Part shown: positions 13,464-24,442 of the stretch, one piece after another
Numbering within the stretch: position 1 is the stretch's first letter
How the letters are laid out: every line of letters begins with the position of its first letter
Source: Cokeromyces recurvatus
Taxonomy: Eukaryota; Mucoromycota; Mucoromycetes; Mucorales; Mucoraceae
Assembly (NCBI RefSeq): GCF_025118155.1
Contig: NW_026251411.1
Coordinates: forward strand, 124,001-188,000
Length of the DNA stretch: 64,000 nt
Direction of reading: 5' to 3'
The notes under the pieces: generated by a model
Told to the model about the DNA's origin: nothing
The model's database searches: none
Seen by the model: only the letters and a program-made list of their open reading frames with translations
Position numbers and translations under genes: made by a program

Positions 13464-13841
13464 TTATTGAGGAGGTGGTGGCATGTAGGGTCCTTGCTGA
13501 GGTGGTAAAGTAGAATAGTTTTGAGATTGGATATAAATGGGTTGATTTCTTCTAGTTGAAGGACGTGTTAACATGAGATAGAAAGCATGAATATGACCTA
13601 AGTAGAATAATGATGAATAATACTATAAATAAAGATGATAGTAAAAGCCAATTACATACCAGGAATATAACCAAGACAGGTTAACAACTATTACATAATG
13701 AGATGCATATACAACACATGTCTATTTTTGTTATAATGTAAACTTACATGTTAATACACAAGTCTGCGCCACATCCATACATTAAAAAGACACCAATTGG
13801 TGAAATAAAATAGTTAAAATATATAAACAATCTGCAAACAT
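13464..13841 (-). CDS. PMP3: Pmp3/UPF0057 plasma-membrane proteolipid
   Basis: Too small and fragmented for a simple ORF scan. Three exons read MFADCLYILTILF, then SPIGVFLMYGCGADLCIN, an intron, LLTCLGYIPG, an intron (donor GTATGT), then HIHAFYLMLTRPSTRRN and a Pro/Gln-rich tail ending at TAA (13464-13466). This is the two-helix Pmp3 fold with the hallmark GCGADLCIN between the helices. Pmp3 proteins sit in the plasma membrane and help keep membrane potential and salt tolerance. The tail after the second helix (about 30 residues) is longer than in yeast Pmp3 but occurs in longer family members. Two apparent one-base losses in T runs (near 13803 and 13697) are needed to keep the frame. Confidence 0.85.
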
Positions 13842-14310
13842 GATAAAGAATGAGAAAGAGAAGAAAGAGGAAAAGGTGGCAGTAAATATTTATTTATTTT
13901 ATTTTATTTTAAACTCATCATTCTTCATAACCAAAAGGTAATAAAGCTTAAAGAAGATATGTAATATAAACAAAGTAAAAGGGACATAAAGCTTAAAGAA
14001 GATGTGTAATATAGACAAAGTAAAAAAGATAAAATAAGCTTTAAATCAATTATTTCCTTATTAATGTTATTATCGGTTGTATTTACATATCTTTATTATC
14101 TATCAAAAAAAAAAAAAAAAAAAATGAAAGTGACTTCTTCATCTATTTTCCTTTTAATATGTCTAGTTGTTTTATAGTTGTTTCATTTTTACATGTTATT
14201 ACATAATAACACTATTATTACTACTACTATTATTACTGCTACTACCACTACCACCACTACTACTGCTACTACTGCTACTTTTTTTGTGTCACTTCATATG
14301 CATTTTTTTT

Positions 14311-14342
<32 letters not shown>

Positions 14343-14404
14343 CTTTCTTTTTTTTTCACTCTTATCAATTTATATACTAACTACTACTCACATATATGAT
14401 CTAA
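13842..14404. promoter_or_regulatory. Divergent intergenic between Pmp3 and MATE genes
   Basis: 563 bp separating two divergent start codons, so it presumably contains both promoters. It includes a two-copy 45-bp tandem duplication (13941-14030; copies differ at a few bases), a trinucleotide ACT/ATT/GCT tract (about 14209-14280) and a long T run (about 14305-14342) shortly before the MATE start. I recognise no specific transcription-factor site. Confidence 0.5.
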
Positions 14405-16037
14405 ATGACAATGAAACGAATATACCAACAGCAAGAACTATCGGATAATAATACAAGTAGTAGTTCTTCTGTTTCTTTAACAATATCAGAATCTACACCT
14501 TTATTAATACAAACTAATACAAACAATAAGCAACGTCATTTAACAACAAGAAAAGAATTTAAATGGCTTTTTCTTAATAGCTTACCTATTGTCGGAACTT
14601 ATTTATTACAAAATTCATTTCAATTAACAAGTATTTTTACTCTTGGACATCTTGTAACGTTTATATTTATTATTTTTTTTTTGTAAAGTCTTTATTATTA
14701 AACTGATATTGTATATGCGTTTGATGATGATTAGGGTCCCGTTGAATTAGGTGCTGCAGCTTTGGCTTCTATGTTTGTGAATGTATCAGCTTGGAGTGTA
14801 GCGTATGGTATAACAACTGCACTGGATACTTTATGTAGTCAAGCATGGGACAGCTTCTCCAGATAAAACCATGATTGGCATTTATTTACAAAGAGCCTAT
14901 TTAATTTTGAGTCTCGTTTATATTCCCATTGCCTGTGTTTGGTGGAGAGCAGCCTCTATCATGTTATACTTTCAACAAGACCCACAATTAGCACATTATG
15001 CAGGTGAATGATAACACCATATTCAAAATATGTATATACAGATAGATTGTATTTATCATTATTCCAATTTACAATTAGGCTTGTTTTTACGTTATTTATT
15101 ACCAGGGGCACCTGCTTATATGGCATTTGAGGCTACAAAACGATATCTTCAAGCACAAGGCATTATGCATGCTTCTACTTTTGCCATGATGATTGCTGCA
15201 CCTCTTAATTTTATCCTCAATATCTGGTTTGTCTCTCTATGGGGGTTTTTAGGTGCTCCATTAGCGACCTCCTTTAGTTATTGGCTCATGTTTATCTTCC
15301 TTTTGATCTATATTCAATATGTTCAAGGAAGTGAAGGTTGGGGTGGTTGGACTCGAGCTTGTCTTTCTGGCTGGCTCCCATTTCTGAAACTTGCCCTTCA
15401 TGGTATCATCATCATTTGTGCAGAATGGACTGCGTTTGAGATTTCATCATTAGCCGCGAGTTATTTGGGTTCGATTGATTTAGCTGCTCAGAGTGTTTTA
15501 TTAACCATTAGCTCCACCACGTATGCAGTCTCTATGGGTATCTCAGTTGCAACCACAAATCGGGTAGGGAACCAGTTGGGAGCTCAGAGAGGGGATAATG
15601 CGAGTCGTTCCTCTTTCACAGCTCTTATAGTAGCTGCTCTATCTGGGATCATCCATTCAATCTTCTATTTAGGTTCTAGACGATGGTTAGGCCGACTCTT
15701 TAGTTCAAATACAGATGTTGTAGACAAGGTAGCAGCTGTCTTGCCACTTGTAGCATTCTTCCAAGTAGCCGATGGGATTGCATCCGTTGGAGGAGGTATC
15801 ATACGAGGCCTTGGACGGACCCATGTGGCAGCTTGGATTAATTTGGTTGCTTATTATGGTGTTGCATTACCCTTTGGTTTCCTTGCAACCTTTAAATGGG
15901 GTTGGCAATTGATCGGTCTTTGGATAGGCTTATCTATTGCTCTCTTCTTGGTCGCTCTATCTGAAATAGTGTATTTATATTCTGTTGATTGGAAAATTGA
16001 AGTAAAACGAGCGCAGGAACGCTGTAAGCAAGGTTAA
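14405..16037 (+). CDS. MATE-family multidrug/toxin extrusion transporter
   Basis: Three exons: 14405-14653, 14735-15003 and 15079-16037. The protein has a short hydrophilic N-terminus, then the MATE core: LGPVELGAAALASM in the first repeat, YGITTALDTLCSQAW (the conserved CSQA segment), GAPAYMAFEATKRYLQAQG, and about twelve hydrophobic helices in two six-helix halves, the second starting near WTRACLSGWLPFLKLALHG. MATE proteins export organic cations and drugs using H+ or Na+ gradients; fungal members sit in vacuole or plasma membrane. The real substrate cannot be told. A frame break near 14850, just after CSQAW, leaves SPDKTMIGIYLQRAYLILS in another frame; it is most simply one wrong base. About 490 residues, normal for the family. 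Confidence 0.9.
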
Positions 16038-16319
16038 GATAATTGATATGAAATGTATGTGCGTAGATGATGTCCTTCCAAGAAAGAAAGAAAGAAAAAA
16101 GGGAGGGGAGAATTTTATCAAGTTTCTTTGATAACTTGTTAATATATATATGCATACATGTATAATATATCGATTCTTTTTATTAATAAACTATTGTTAT
16201 GTACACTACTTTTAATCTTTAGACTTTCTTAAAGATATTCATAGCCAAACCAAGATTTTGTATACAGAGTCAAATTTTAGAGTAATAATAAATTTTGGAA
16301 ATAATAATAATCATTACAT

Positions 16320-16356
<37 letters not shown>

Positions 16357-16371
16357 GCTTTCTTCTTTATC
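16038..16371. other. Intergenic between MATE and DNA glycosylase
   Basis: Tandem plus-strand genes. It contains the MATE 3' end and a 34-base T run (about 16322-16355) ending 16 bp before the glycosylase ATG. No gene is visible. Confidence 0.6.
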
Positions 16372-17637
16372 ATGTTTACTACAGCCACAATTCGTAAAAG
16401 TAATCGACTTTTAAACAAACCTCCTATTCAATATAAAGAAAAGAAAATAGTAACACTTAAAAAGATGTAAGTGTTGAATAGTGGATATTAATCATAATTA
16501 TTCTCCTCCTCCCATTTTTTATTTATTTATTTATTTGCGTAGTAATAAAAAATCTTCTACTGTCAGCAGAAAGGTATACTAAACAAGACTTTAACATGTC
16601 TTTTTTTTTTTTTTTTTCTATTCATTCATTATAAATGTATATGTAATAGAATCAAAAAAAAGTAAATATAAAAACATCAAGTCATCAAATTATAACAACA
16701 AAGGTAATCAGTAATCAACCTTCTCAAATATTTGATCTTGCTGAAGAAATTCATTTAAGAAATGCAGTAGACCATTTTAAGCAACATGATGCTAAATTAG
16801 GATCTTATTTAACAGAAGAAGCCATTGAAGCCTTTAGAACAAGGCTAAGTAAGCAAAATGGCAATTTGAATCCATTCAAGTAATATTATAGAATATGTAT
16901 ATATTTATATGCATATATATGTGTATGTTAACCTTAGTATATACGTATATAAAATAGATGTTTAACAAAAGCTATCATTTATCAACAAATTCATGGGAAG
17001 GCAGCTTCATCTATTTATACTCGGTTTATTCATTTATTTGATAAAGAGAACAATAAAGAGGATGATTTTCCTACACCTCAAGACGTCTTGGAGAAAGCTT
17101 TTGATGAATTGAAATCTGCTGGACTGTCAAGTAGAAAGGTAACAGTCACTTACTATCTATCTATCATAGTCTTGAACTTATTTGATTTCTCACAAATGAT
17201 AGGTTGAATATATCAAAAATCTAGCAGAAAAGTTTCAAGACAAGACAATTACACCTGAAAATTTTCATAAAATGACAGATCAAGAAATATCGAACCAACT
17301 ATGCTCTGTAAAAGGCATAGGACAGGTACATAAGAATAATATAGACATATACACACACCATCTATTGCAATATAATAAGTGTATTTACTCATAGTGGACA
17401 GTAGACATGTTTTTAATGCTTGATTTACGACATCCAGATATATTACCCCTGGGTGATTTAGTAGTTAGAAAGGGAATTGCTGCTCATTTTGGTATTTCTG
17501 ATGATGATAATGAAAAGAAAAAAACAAAATTATTACTCAATGAAAAACGCATGATTGAATTGACAGAAGTGTGGAGACCTTATCGATCTTTAGGCGCATG
17601 GCTTATGTGGAGAACAGCAAATACGAAAATAGTATAA
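16372..17637 (+). CDS. MAG1: DNA-3-methyladenine glycosylase (HhH-GPD, AlkA/Mag1 type)
   Basis: Removes alkylated purines to start base excision repair in the nucleus. Six exons can be read. A basic N-terminal exon (16372-16466) begins MFTTATIRKSNRLLNKPP. Later exons contain NAVDHFKQHDAKLG, CLTKAIIYQQIHGKAASSIY (Mag1 signature) and LSSRKVEYIKNLAEKF. The helix-hairpin-helix LCSVKGIGQWTVDMFLM and the catalytic loop LPLGDLVVRKG, with the family's catalytic Asp, follow. The N-terminal RKSNRLL and lysine-rich segment could serve as a nuclear localisation signal. All introns are short GT-AG, and no frame break is needed. About 285 residues, typical. Confidence 0.9.
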
Positions 17638-17787
17638 TGAAGCCTCTTTGTTATATGTATTCCATTTTTTTTTTTGGATTTTATCTCATTGTTTCATACA
17701 ATGAAACATTCAATAAATAAAGGCATTCGTTCAAATATTATCATTATTATCTTCTTCTTCTTCTTTATTACAACTCTTTTTTCTCAT

Positions 17788-18576
17788 ATGGAAGAATTTA
17801 TACAAATATCAGCACTTTTAGCAGAATATTTATTTGATAAATATCTATTTCCTTCGTCACCATCCAAAAATGATTTATTTAGTAAAGAACAAGAGACAAG
17901 GACAGTTCAGACATCTGTTTGGCATTACGCTTCTACAAGTCAAAGTCTACTATTTGACTTTTCTTATTGTCCTCTCTTCAGTCATCTAATAAAGCCAAAG
18001 CAGCTTATAACTGCTTGTATTCAATCTTCCTTACCCGCTCATGCTACTGTCTCTATTCAATTCTTGACTCCATTTTTAGTTGAACTCATGATCCCACCAA
18101 ATCAACTCACACAGTTACATCAACAAACGTTTTCTATTCTTCAGCATAAGGGAATTCAAGTGAATGATATCTGTATCAAACCTACCTTGACATTGATGAT
18201 ACCATCCAATAAACGAGTAAGACATTGGCAATTGACCCTATTTGATATACCATTTGATTACTTGAAGGGCTTGAATACAAGTCAAGAAAAGGACAGAGTA
18301 AGAGATCAAGTAGCGAATGAAATAAGTTTAGCCTTCAAATTAACCAAAGGATCTGCTGCCTTCCTTATCCAACATGTCTATTTCAGTACAGAGACGAGAT
18401 TAGATGACGTTCATGGATCTATCACCGTGCTTGCTGAAGAATGGGTGAATAGTAAATCCGCTTTTTCTAAGCATCCACCAAGGACACTGATTTATTTATC
18501 TTTTCTCAAAAGATATTTTCCAATCACCATTACTTTGATAGAAGAAAACAAAGTAAAACAAAGTAAAATAAAGTAA
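17788..18576 (+). CDS. Unrecognised protein, 262 residues
   Basis: Single open frame. I chose the ATG at 17788 (MEEFIQISALLAEYLFDKY) because a pyrimidine-rich leader of about 40 bases precedes it; an in-frame ATG at 17701 would add 29 mostly Ile/Phe residues that look like translated leader. The protein is mixed alpha/beta in pattern, with segments such as RVRHWQLTLFDIPFDYLKG and VRDQVANEISLAFKLTKGSA. It has no transmembrane segment, no zinc-ligand pattern and no repeats. It sits 150 bp downstream of the glycosylase and 214 bp upstream of a coiled-coil gene. I do not recognise the family and assign no function. Confidence 0.6.
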   Translation: MEEFIQISALLAEYLFDKYLFPSSPSKNDLFSKEQETRTVQTSVWHYASTSQSLLFDFSYCPLFSHLIKPKQLITACIQSSLPAHATVSIQFLTPFLVELMIPPNQLTQLHQQTFSILQHKGIQVNDICIKPTLTLMIPSNKRVRHWQLTLFDIPFDYLKGLNTSQEKDRVRDQVANEISLAFKLTKGSAAFLIQHVYFSTETRLDDVHGSITVLAEEWVNSKSAFSKHPPRTLIYLSFLKRYFPITITLIEENKVKQSKIK

Positions 18577-18667
18577 AATAAAATAAGATAAAAAAAAGAT
18601 ACATTTTTATCATTATACTCGCTTTCTTTCGGAATTTAAATTCATAAAGATAAAGATGACAGTTTAA

Positions 18668-18707
<40 letters not shown>

Positions 18708-18790
18708 CTATTTCTCCCTCTTTTTTTTTTCTTTAACATTACATTGCTTTATACAGATAGACATCTATTTTTTTTTCCTTGTCTCTAGCA

Positions 18791-19162
18791 ATGTCTAACA
18801 TAATAGAATTAAAATCAAAAGTTGAAACACTTAAAGATCGACTTGATGTTCTTGTGGATGATAATAAAAATTTAGATGACGAAATTCAAATGGCACAATG
18901 TAAACTTGACAACTTGACCATGCCAAATATAAAAACACTGTTAGAGCAAGAGAAGCAAAAGCAAAAGACTTTAGAAGAAATGACGAAAAAATTAGAGCAC
19001 TATTTAGAAATGACAGAGGAATTAGAGGCTAATGGAGTGTTGGATGATGATAAAACAGAAGACTTACTACGAAAAGAATTAGAAGAAAAGGAAATCATGA
19101 TCAAGTCCATTCGTGAAGATCTAAACAACCGATTAAAAGAATTAGAGAGATTAAAACATTAA
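18791..19162 (+). CDS. Small coiled-coil protein, 123 residues
   Basis: Begins at the first ATG (18791) after a poly-T/CT leader. The whole length is strongly helical with heptad spacing of Leu/Ile (LKSKVETLKDRLDVL, LEQEKQKQKTLEEMTKKLE, LLRKELEEKEIMIKSIREDL). It has no signal peptide or membrane segment. Such proteins often belong to kinetochore, spindle or vesicle-tether complexes, but nothing here identifies which. Uninterrupted single exon. Confidence 0.6.
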   Translation: MSNIIELKSKVETLKDRLDVLVDDNKNLDDEIQMAQCKLDNLTMPNIKTLLEQEKQKQKTLEEMTKKLEHYLEMTEELEANGVLDDDKTEDLLRKELEEKEIMIKSIREDLNNRLKELERLKH

Positions 19163-19301
19163 AAAAAAAAAAATAAGTGTAACTATTTTATGTCTAGATT
19201 TGGAAAATAGAAATAATAACATTTACATAACCAGTAATTATGATTGTTTTTTTTTTTTCCATTTTATTTTATCTTTACTTCAATTTACTTTATTTTATAT
19301 C

Positions 19302-19944
19302 ATGGTTTCAAGGTCAAAAATTGAACATATTCTATGTTTATTATTAAATGGAATAAACATCATATTTTATTTGCTTGTCATTATTGCCATTATTTTTAAA
19401 TGTATTGGAGGTAATTTTGCAGATATCATTGTGGGTATATATGGCATGTAAAGTGAAGTCTATTTTATTCCTTTTTTTGGTAGACTGTTAACTCTTATTT
19501 ATTATATAGTGGTATAGCTGCATTGTTAATCATTAATGAACTACAAGTCATTGAGTTTTCATACACCTATTTTTATTTTTTATCAACATACAGAGGAAGA
19601 GGATTAATAATGATATTGTAAATAGTAATTATATCAACAGAATTAATAATAGAGGTTAACTTGTTGTTTATTCTATATTGAACAAAACAATCAAAAAAAG
19701 CTTTGGCTGTTTAGTCTTAGATATAGGCATTGTTAATATTGTAGTAGGTACATTGGTATTAGCGATGGGATTACTATACATCATTATTTCCTTTTTAATC
19801 TTTCCTCCACCTAACCCAATCACTGTCAATTGGAGAAATTGGAATGATTTCAGTGCTGAAGGACTTGATTTACCTCACACAAGAAAAAGTCAACATATTG
19901 TACAACATCAAATCATAGTCAATAATAATCAAGTAGAGTGTTAA
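19302..19944 (+). CDS. TVP15: TVP15-like COPI-associated Golgi membrane protein
   Basis: Three exons: 19302 to about 19446, about 19510-19616, and about 19706-19944. It has four hydrophobic helices: HILCLLLNGINIIFYLLVII, IAALLIINELQVIEF, the helix after STYRGRGLIMI, and IVNIVVGTLVLAMGLLYIII. The YRGRGL turn between helices 2 and 3 is characteristic of COPI-associated/Tvp15 proteins of Golgi and endosomal vesicles. The cytosolic tail after FPPPNPITVNWRNW is polar, with His and Gln. About 155 residues, typical. Identification rests on topology plus the RGRG turn, so it is good but not certain. Confidence 0.68.
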
Positions 19945-20039
19945 ATTCTATTTAAAAAACTAAAACTAAATCTAAATTATAATACATAATAACATTATAG
20001 AGTGAAATGCATGAACGCTTAAAATCACCTCCTCCTCTT

Positions 20040-20717
20040 TTACACCAACACCATTTTATAGCCAGCCAATAGACCACTTATTAACCCTGACCATGCTTGA
20101 AGCTGTCCATGACAAGAGGGATGAAATATATCACAGCCTATGTAACAACACACATTTTTTTTTAAATAGATATAAATAAATAACAGCTCATCACACAGAT
20201 ACAAAAAAATAATCATTTTACCGCAAAATACTAAATCAGCTATTGATTTCAATACAGTTACTTTATTCATTCGATCTCGACTCCATTCTCTCATTTGTCT
20301 TTTTAGGTTAACTAGAATACTCATAAACCAACAATAGGCTGCTATTAAGGCAGCATAATGTTGTAGCCTTTTATTCCGAGGCTGGATAATACGACAAAGA
20401 CAATAGATATCGTCTGCAATTGCATTCACGATACGGTTAAGGATGAATAAGTTTGTAGGTTGTCTTTGAAGAGAATGGAAATCATCTATGGCTGTCCCTA
20501 AAGATAATAATTGTCGAGTAAGAGAAAGCTGATTGGTCAAGTTGTGAATAAAGGGTCGAGGTCGATATAAAAGAATGACTTTTAAAAAATATTGAATGAT
20601 CTTCATTGACTTTTCTCGTCCATCCAAGTGTTTAAGAAACTTGTCAATTAAAAGCTTTACATCATTATGTTTATTAACAGTGGGTGACTTATGAGGTTCA
20701 ATCATAGTTATAAACAA
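20040..20717 (-). CDS. PEX11: PEX11-family peroxisome proliferation protein
   Basis: Two exons, with a short GT-AG intron at about 20219-20140 joining ADLVFCG to CDIFHPS. It begins MFITMIEPHK or at the internal MIEPHK (20705). Family features are LLIDKFLKHLDGREKSMKIIQYF at the N-terminus (amphipathic membrane-remodelling helix), then RQLLSLGTAIDDFHSL and NRIVNAIADDIYCLCRI, a hydrophobic helix AALIAAYCWFMSILVNL, and a C-terminal membrane segment ending LISGLLAGYKMVLV. PEX11 elongates and divides peroxisomes. Convergent with TVP15 (95 bp apart) and downstream of the TM9SF gene on the same strand. Confidence 0.88.
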   Translation of the reverse strand: MFITMIEPHKSPTVNKHNDVKLLIDKFLKHLDGREKSMKIIQYFLKVILLYRPRPFIHNLTNQLSLTRQLLSLGTAIDDFHSLQRQPTNLFILNRIVNAIADDIYCLCRIIQPRNKRLQHYAALIAAYCWFMSILVNLKRQMREWSRDRMNKVTVLKSIADLVFCGKMIIFLYLCDELLFIYIYLKKNVCCYIGCDIFHPSCHGQLQAWSGLISGLLAGYKMVLV

Positions 20718-20867
20718 TTAAAAAGAGGAGGAAAAAAAAGAGAAATAGGGAAAAAAGGGGGGGGAAAAATATGTATATGAATTTATAGATTATCTAATCA
20801 TCTTCTTGAAAAGCAAACGATTATCTTATTTGCTAAAAATAGTAATCTCTGTCACAATATGTAAAAC

Positions 20868-20938
20868 CTAATCAATCTATCATATCCCATACACCACAAC
20901 AAAATGAGTATAAAGTGAATAAATCTAGATATAACTGA

Positions 20939-20977
<39 letters not shown>

Positions 20978-23385
20978 AATAGATATCTTACCTTCACAGT
21001 CGAATAAATTCGTCTAATCATTAAATATGTACTTATAAAGCCTATCGTTCCAGTACATACACCTATCATCCCACATATCATAATTAGACGTAATACATAT
21101 ATAGTCATACTCATCAAGCCAGTTATATCAGATTTTAGTAATAAATAAAATAGCCCATAACCAAATAAATAAATAATAGGTGAAGCCCCAATCATAAAAC
21201 AAGACCACCACCATTGATGATCCTAAAATACAAATTAGTAAAAAAATTAGCTTTGTCTTGTCTTTACTTTTTTTTTTCTTCTGGCTTTACCTCTGAACAT
21301 AACTGTAAAAAGATAAATATAACTGTTATCTCTGATACAGCAATTATCATTAAGATAGAATTCCATATAGTATCTTCTATTGACATTGCAAATTCTCCTC
21401 TTGTTATGGATACAAGGAAATTATGCCAATTTAGAAATATAATAGAGAATGGGATAATACCACCTAATATCGCTCTAATTATATTTAATTGATACCAATT
21501 CTTACTAGGTATAAGGCGTGGTATCTGTGTAATTCGTGAGGGTTGTTCAATACGATCCGCTTTTTCACCAAAATAGGCTCCTAAATAGGTTAAGGGCAAT
21601 AGACAAAAAAACCAAACTGAAAGCAGAGATAGCCAACCTGATAATGAAATAGCTAAAGAAGATTTATGTGTCCATGCTATCATACTGTATATAAATAAAA
21701 TGAAAACTAAACAACTTGGAACTATGCATGCTGTCTATATGAAAAAAAAAAGATGTAAATACATTCATATAAATATTATAAATTGCATAATGCCTACTAC
21801 TTTACAAGAATACTATTTAATACCCAAGATTTACCACGAAATACTTTATACATTCTAGCACTCCAATAACTACCAGGCACACTATATAAATTCCAAGTAT
21901 AAATAAGAAGAGAAAAAAAAGAGGGAGGGGAAATAGATATATACATGTATATATATTGATTGCAATGCTCTGTGTATATACCTTCCCAGTAAAAATAATA
22001 ATGTAAACCAACGAGTCAATGAACCTGGCTGAACAGGATTGCACCAATTCATCTTCAATGCGCCTATTTCATAACACCATAAGTTTGATTATATGTTATA
22101 ATAATTGCATCTACTTTACATATTAAACCACTAAATACAAATATCAATTGAATACCAGTTCCCATGAATGGAGTTAATAATCCACCATAAACAGGGCGTC
22201 TAAATACATCTCTATGGATCAATTTCCATCCTGTAAAATCTTCTGTATTATCATCATAAATCTATTTTTAGTAGAGAGTCAATATTCGTGTTTAGGTGTA
22301 TTTTTTTTTTTGTATTCTATTTCATATATAAACCTTAATATCTTCACTATTGCTATTGTTATTAGGCATTGTCTTGAATAAGATGAATCCAATGATGATA
22401 CATAATACACTATCAACAGTCAGTCCATTCCAGAAACTATATCCGACAGGATGTGGTATAATATAATTCTGCCAACGTTTAGCATTCTTTACTTGCTTCC
22501 ATTTTACAGAATAAGTAAATATGACTTGTCCTCTTCTACCTGTTACTTCTTGATGTTCATAATCTACTGAATTTTTCATACAGTCTCCTTCTGCAATTCT
22601 ATATTATAAACAATTTAATTAAAATAATTGAAGGAGAGGAAAAAAAAAAGGATAACTTACGAGTCAGGATAAACTTCGAAGCCTGTAATATCGCCTTTCT
22701 CGGTATAAAGTACTTGAAAAATGACATGATTATTGATATATGTGTTCTCTCCCTACATACTCATATAAAAAAAAAAAAAATTAAGGAACAGCCATAATGT
22801 GACACTTTTTTTTTCTATTACCTTTTTAAAACCCAATGGAAATCCAATTCGATAATTATGTTCAGGGGCTTCATTTGTATAAGAAACAGTTGAACCAATT
22901 AAACCATCTAATATCCTAAATGAATTAACATGAGCAAATAATGCCTCTCTTTTTTTTTAAAAAAAAATATTGATATACCATTCTACTTGATAATTATTTG
23001 AAATTAAATCGCTTACTTGAATAGCATCTTCAACACTCCAAGCTTTTTTACAAAGTAATTTACATTCTTGATCTTTTAAAAAGTTAATCTACACATGGAA
23101 AAAAAAAATTAACTACTCGAAACTTTAACAACTTGCAATATTTACTTTATAATCGCTTGGAATGAGTCGATCGCCTCGAATATCCTCATCAAAGATCAAT
23201 AAGCTTTTTTTTCGTGATGTGTGTGAAGGTGGACATATAAAAGAAAGTGACGCATAATCATAGGTTAATTGACTCTTTATAGAAAACAGTTTATTGTAAT
23301 AAAGAGTTATTTGATCGCCTGATTTATAACATTGAGCTTTTTGAAATAATAATAAAAACAAAAGGAATAGGAATTTCCTTGTCAT
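20868..23385 (-). CDS. Transmembrane-9 superfamily (TM9SF/EMP70) protein
   Basis: About ten exons with very short introns. It starts with a signal peptide (MTRKFLFLLFLLLFQKAQC), then the large lumenal domain (SGDQITLYYNKLFS, CKKAWSVEDAIQVSDLISNN, PEHNYRIGFPLGF, VIFQVLYTEKGDITGFEVYP). Nine helices follow, including YSFWNGLTVDSVLCIIIGFI and the last pair IYVLRLIMICGMIGVCTG and TIGFISTYLMIRRIY. The final nine coding bases (20876-20868) form their own tiny exon after a 114-bp intron with a (GT)n tract. They give the ending STVKID, the family's KxD/E Golgi-retention signal. TM9SF proteins sort membrane cargo in endosomes and Golgi. No clear frame break was needed in the parts I read. Confidence 0.9.
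20944..20971. repeat. (CA)n microsatellite in last TM9SF intron
   Basis: CA dinucleotide run inside the intron that separates the last tiny exon of the TM9SF gene; length is probably polymorphic. Confidence 0.85.
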
Positions 23386-23526
23386 TTTTTTTTTTTAAAA
23401 AAAAGAAAATAAAATAAAAAAATACAAAAAAAAGTAATAATAGAAATAGGCTTTTCACTTTGAATTTAGATAGTGTCAGTTTTTTTTTTTGGTACGAAAA
23501 AAAAAAAAAAATCAAATTCGGATTTT

Positions 23527-23980
23527 ATGCTTACCTTTTCTGGAAGAAACGAGAATAGAATTCAGATTAGTTTTGGACAAATTAAAAGTTATATTAGATT
23601 TTTTACTTGTAATAATCTGAATCCCCAGAAGAGAAACCATATTTGTTATAGCGATACTTTATATCTGTTTAGTTTCTACCGAAAATGGGAAGCCTACCAT
23701 TACCTTTCCAAGCCGACAAACTTATCTTCATTCTATTTCTTGCTGTGTTTACGTCGCGCTGCCAAAGTAGATGACTCATTTTACAAAGAAGTGCAACATA
23801 GCCTTTAACGTGAGCAACTTTCTCCAAACTATCTGTTCCGCTTCTACTGTAAATACGAGGAATTCATCATCTCGTCCACAGGAATTACCAGCATCTTCTC
23901 GTCTCTTCAAGTATCTCCACATTATGCCAACTATTTCTCGACAAAGGCCTTTTCAGCTTTACCGAGTTTTTTTTTTATGA
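23527..23980 (+). other. Possible orphan coding remnant, Phe/Tyr rich
   Basis: Between the TM9SF start and the condensin start. A plus-strand frame reads MLTFSGRNENRIQISFGQ and on through LSSFYFLLCLRRAAKVDD to one TAA near 23808, then stays open as REQLSPNYLFRFYCKYEEFI for about 60 more residues. Local GC is higher than in the flanks, which suggests it was once coding. I cannot assign a family, and a non-coding origin is possible. Confidence 0.25.
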
Positions 23981-24442
23981 TAGAGATAAGAAAAAAAAAA
24001 CCCACTTAATATGCCTCATTATTTAAATTAGTCTAAAAGTATTATACAAATATGTCGCATAAATAGTGTTCAATGTTTTATACTTGTTGCCTTATTGAAA
24101 AAAAGAAAGAAAAAAAAAAGCTCACGACAGCGCATAGTAACTTGGAATCATTCTTTATATAAACTTAGTTCCCTTTTAGATCAAACTAAACAAGTAATAC
24201 ATGAATATATTATATTCAAGTATTTTATGTGTGAATCAAACATCACTAGGGAAAAGAGAAACAATGTTGTTTTGTTTATTTCATTACTTTGTCTGAAAAT
24301 TTTTTTATTTTTTTTTTTTTTTTTTTTTTTTCGTCTTTTTCTCTCCTTTTTTTTTTTTTTTTCTTGCCAACATATCATAATTGTATTAAAATATGACTAG
24401 AAGAAAAATCACCAAGATCCCAACATTTTAGAGAAATCAACT

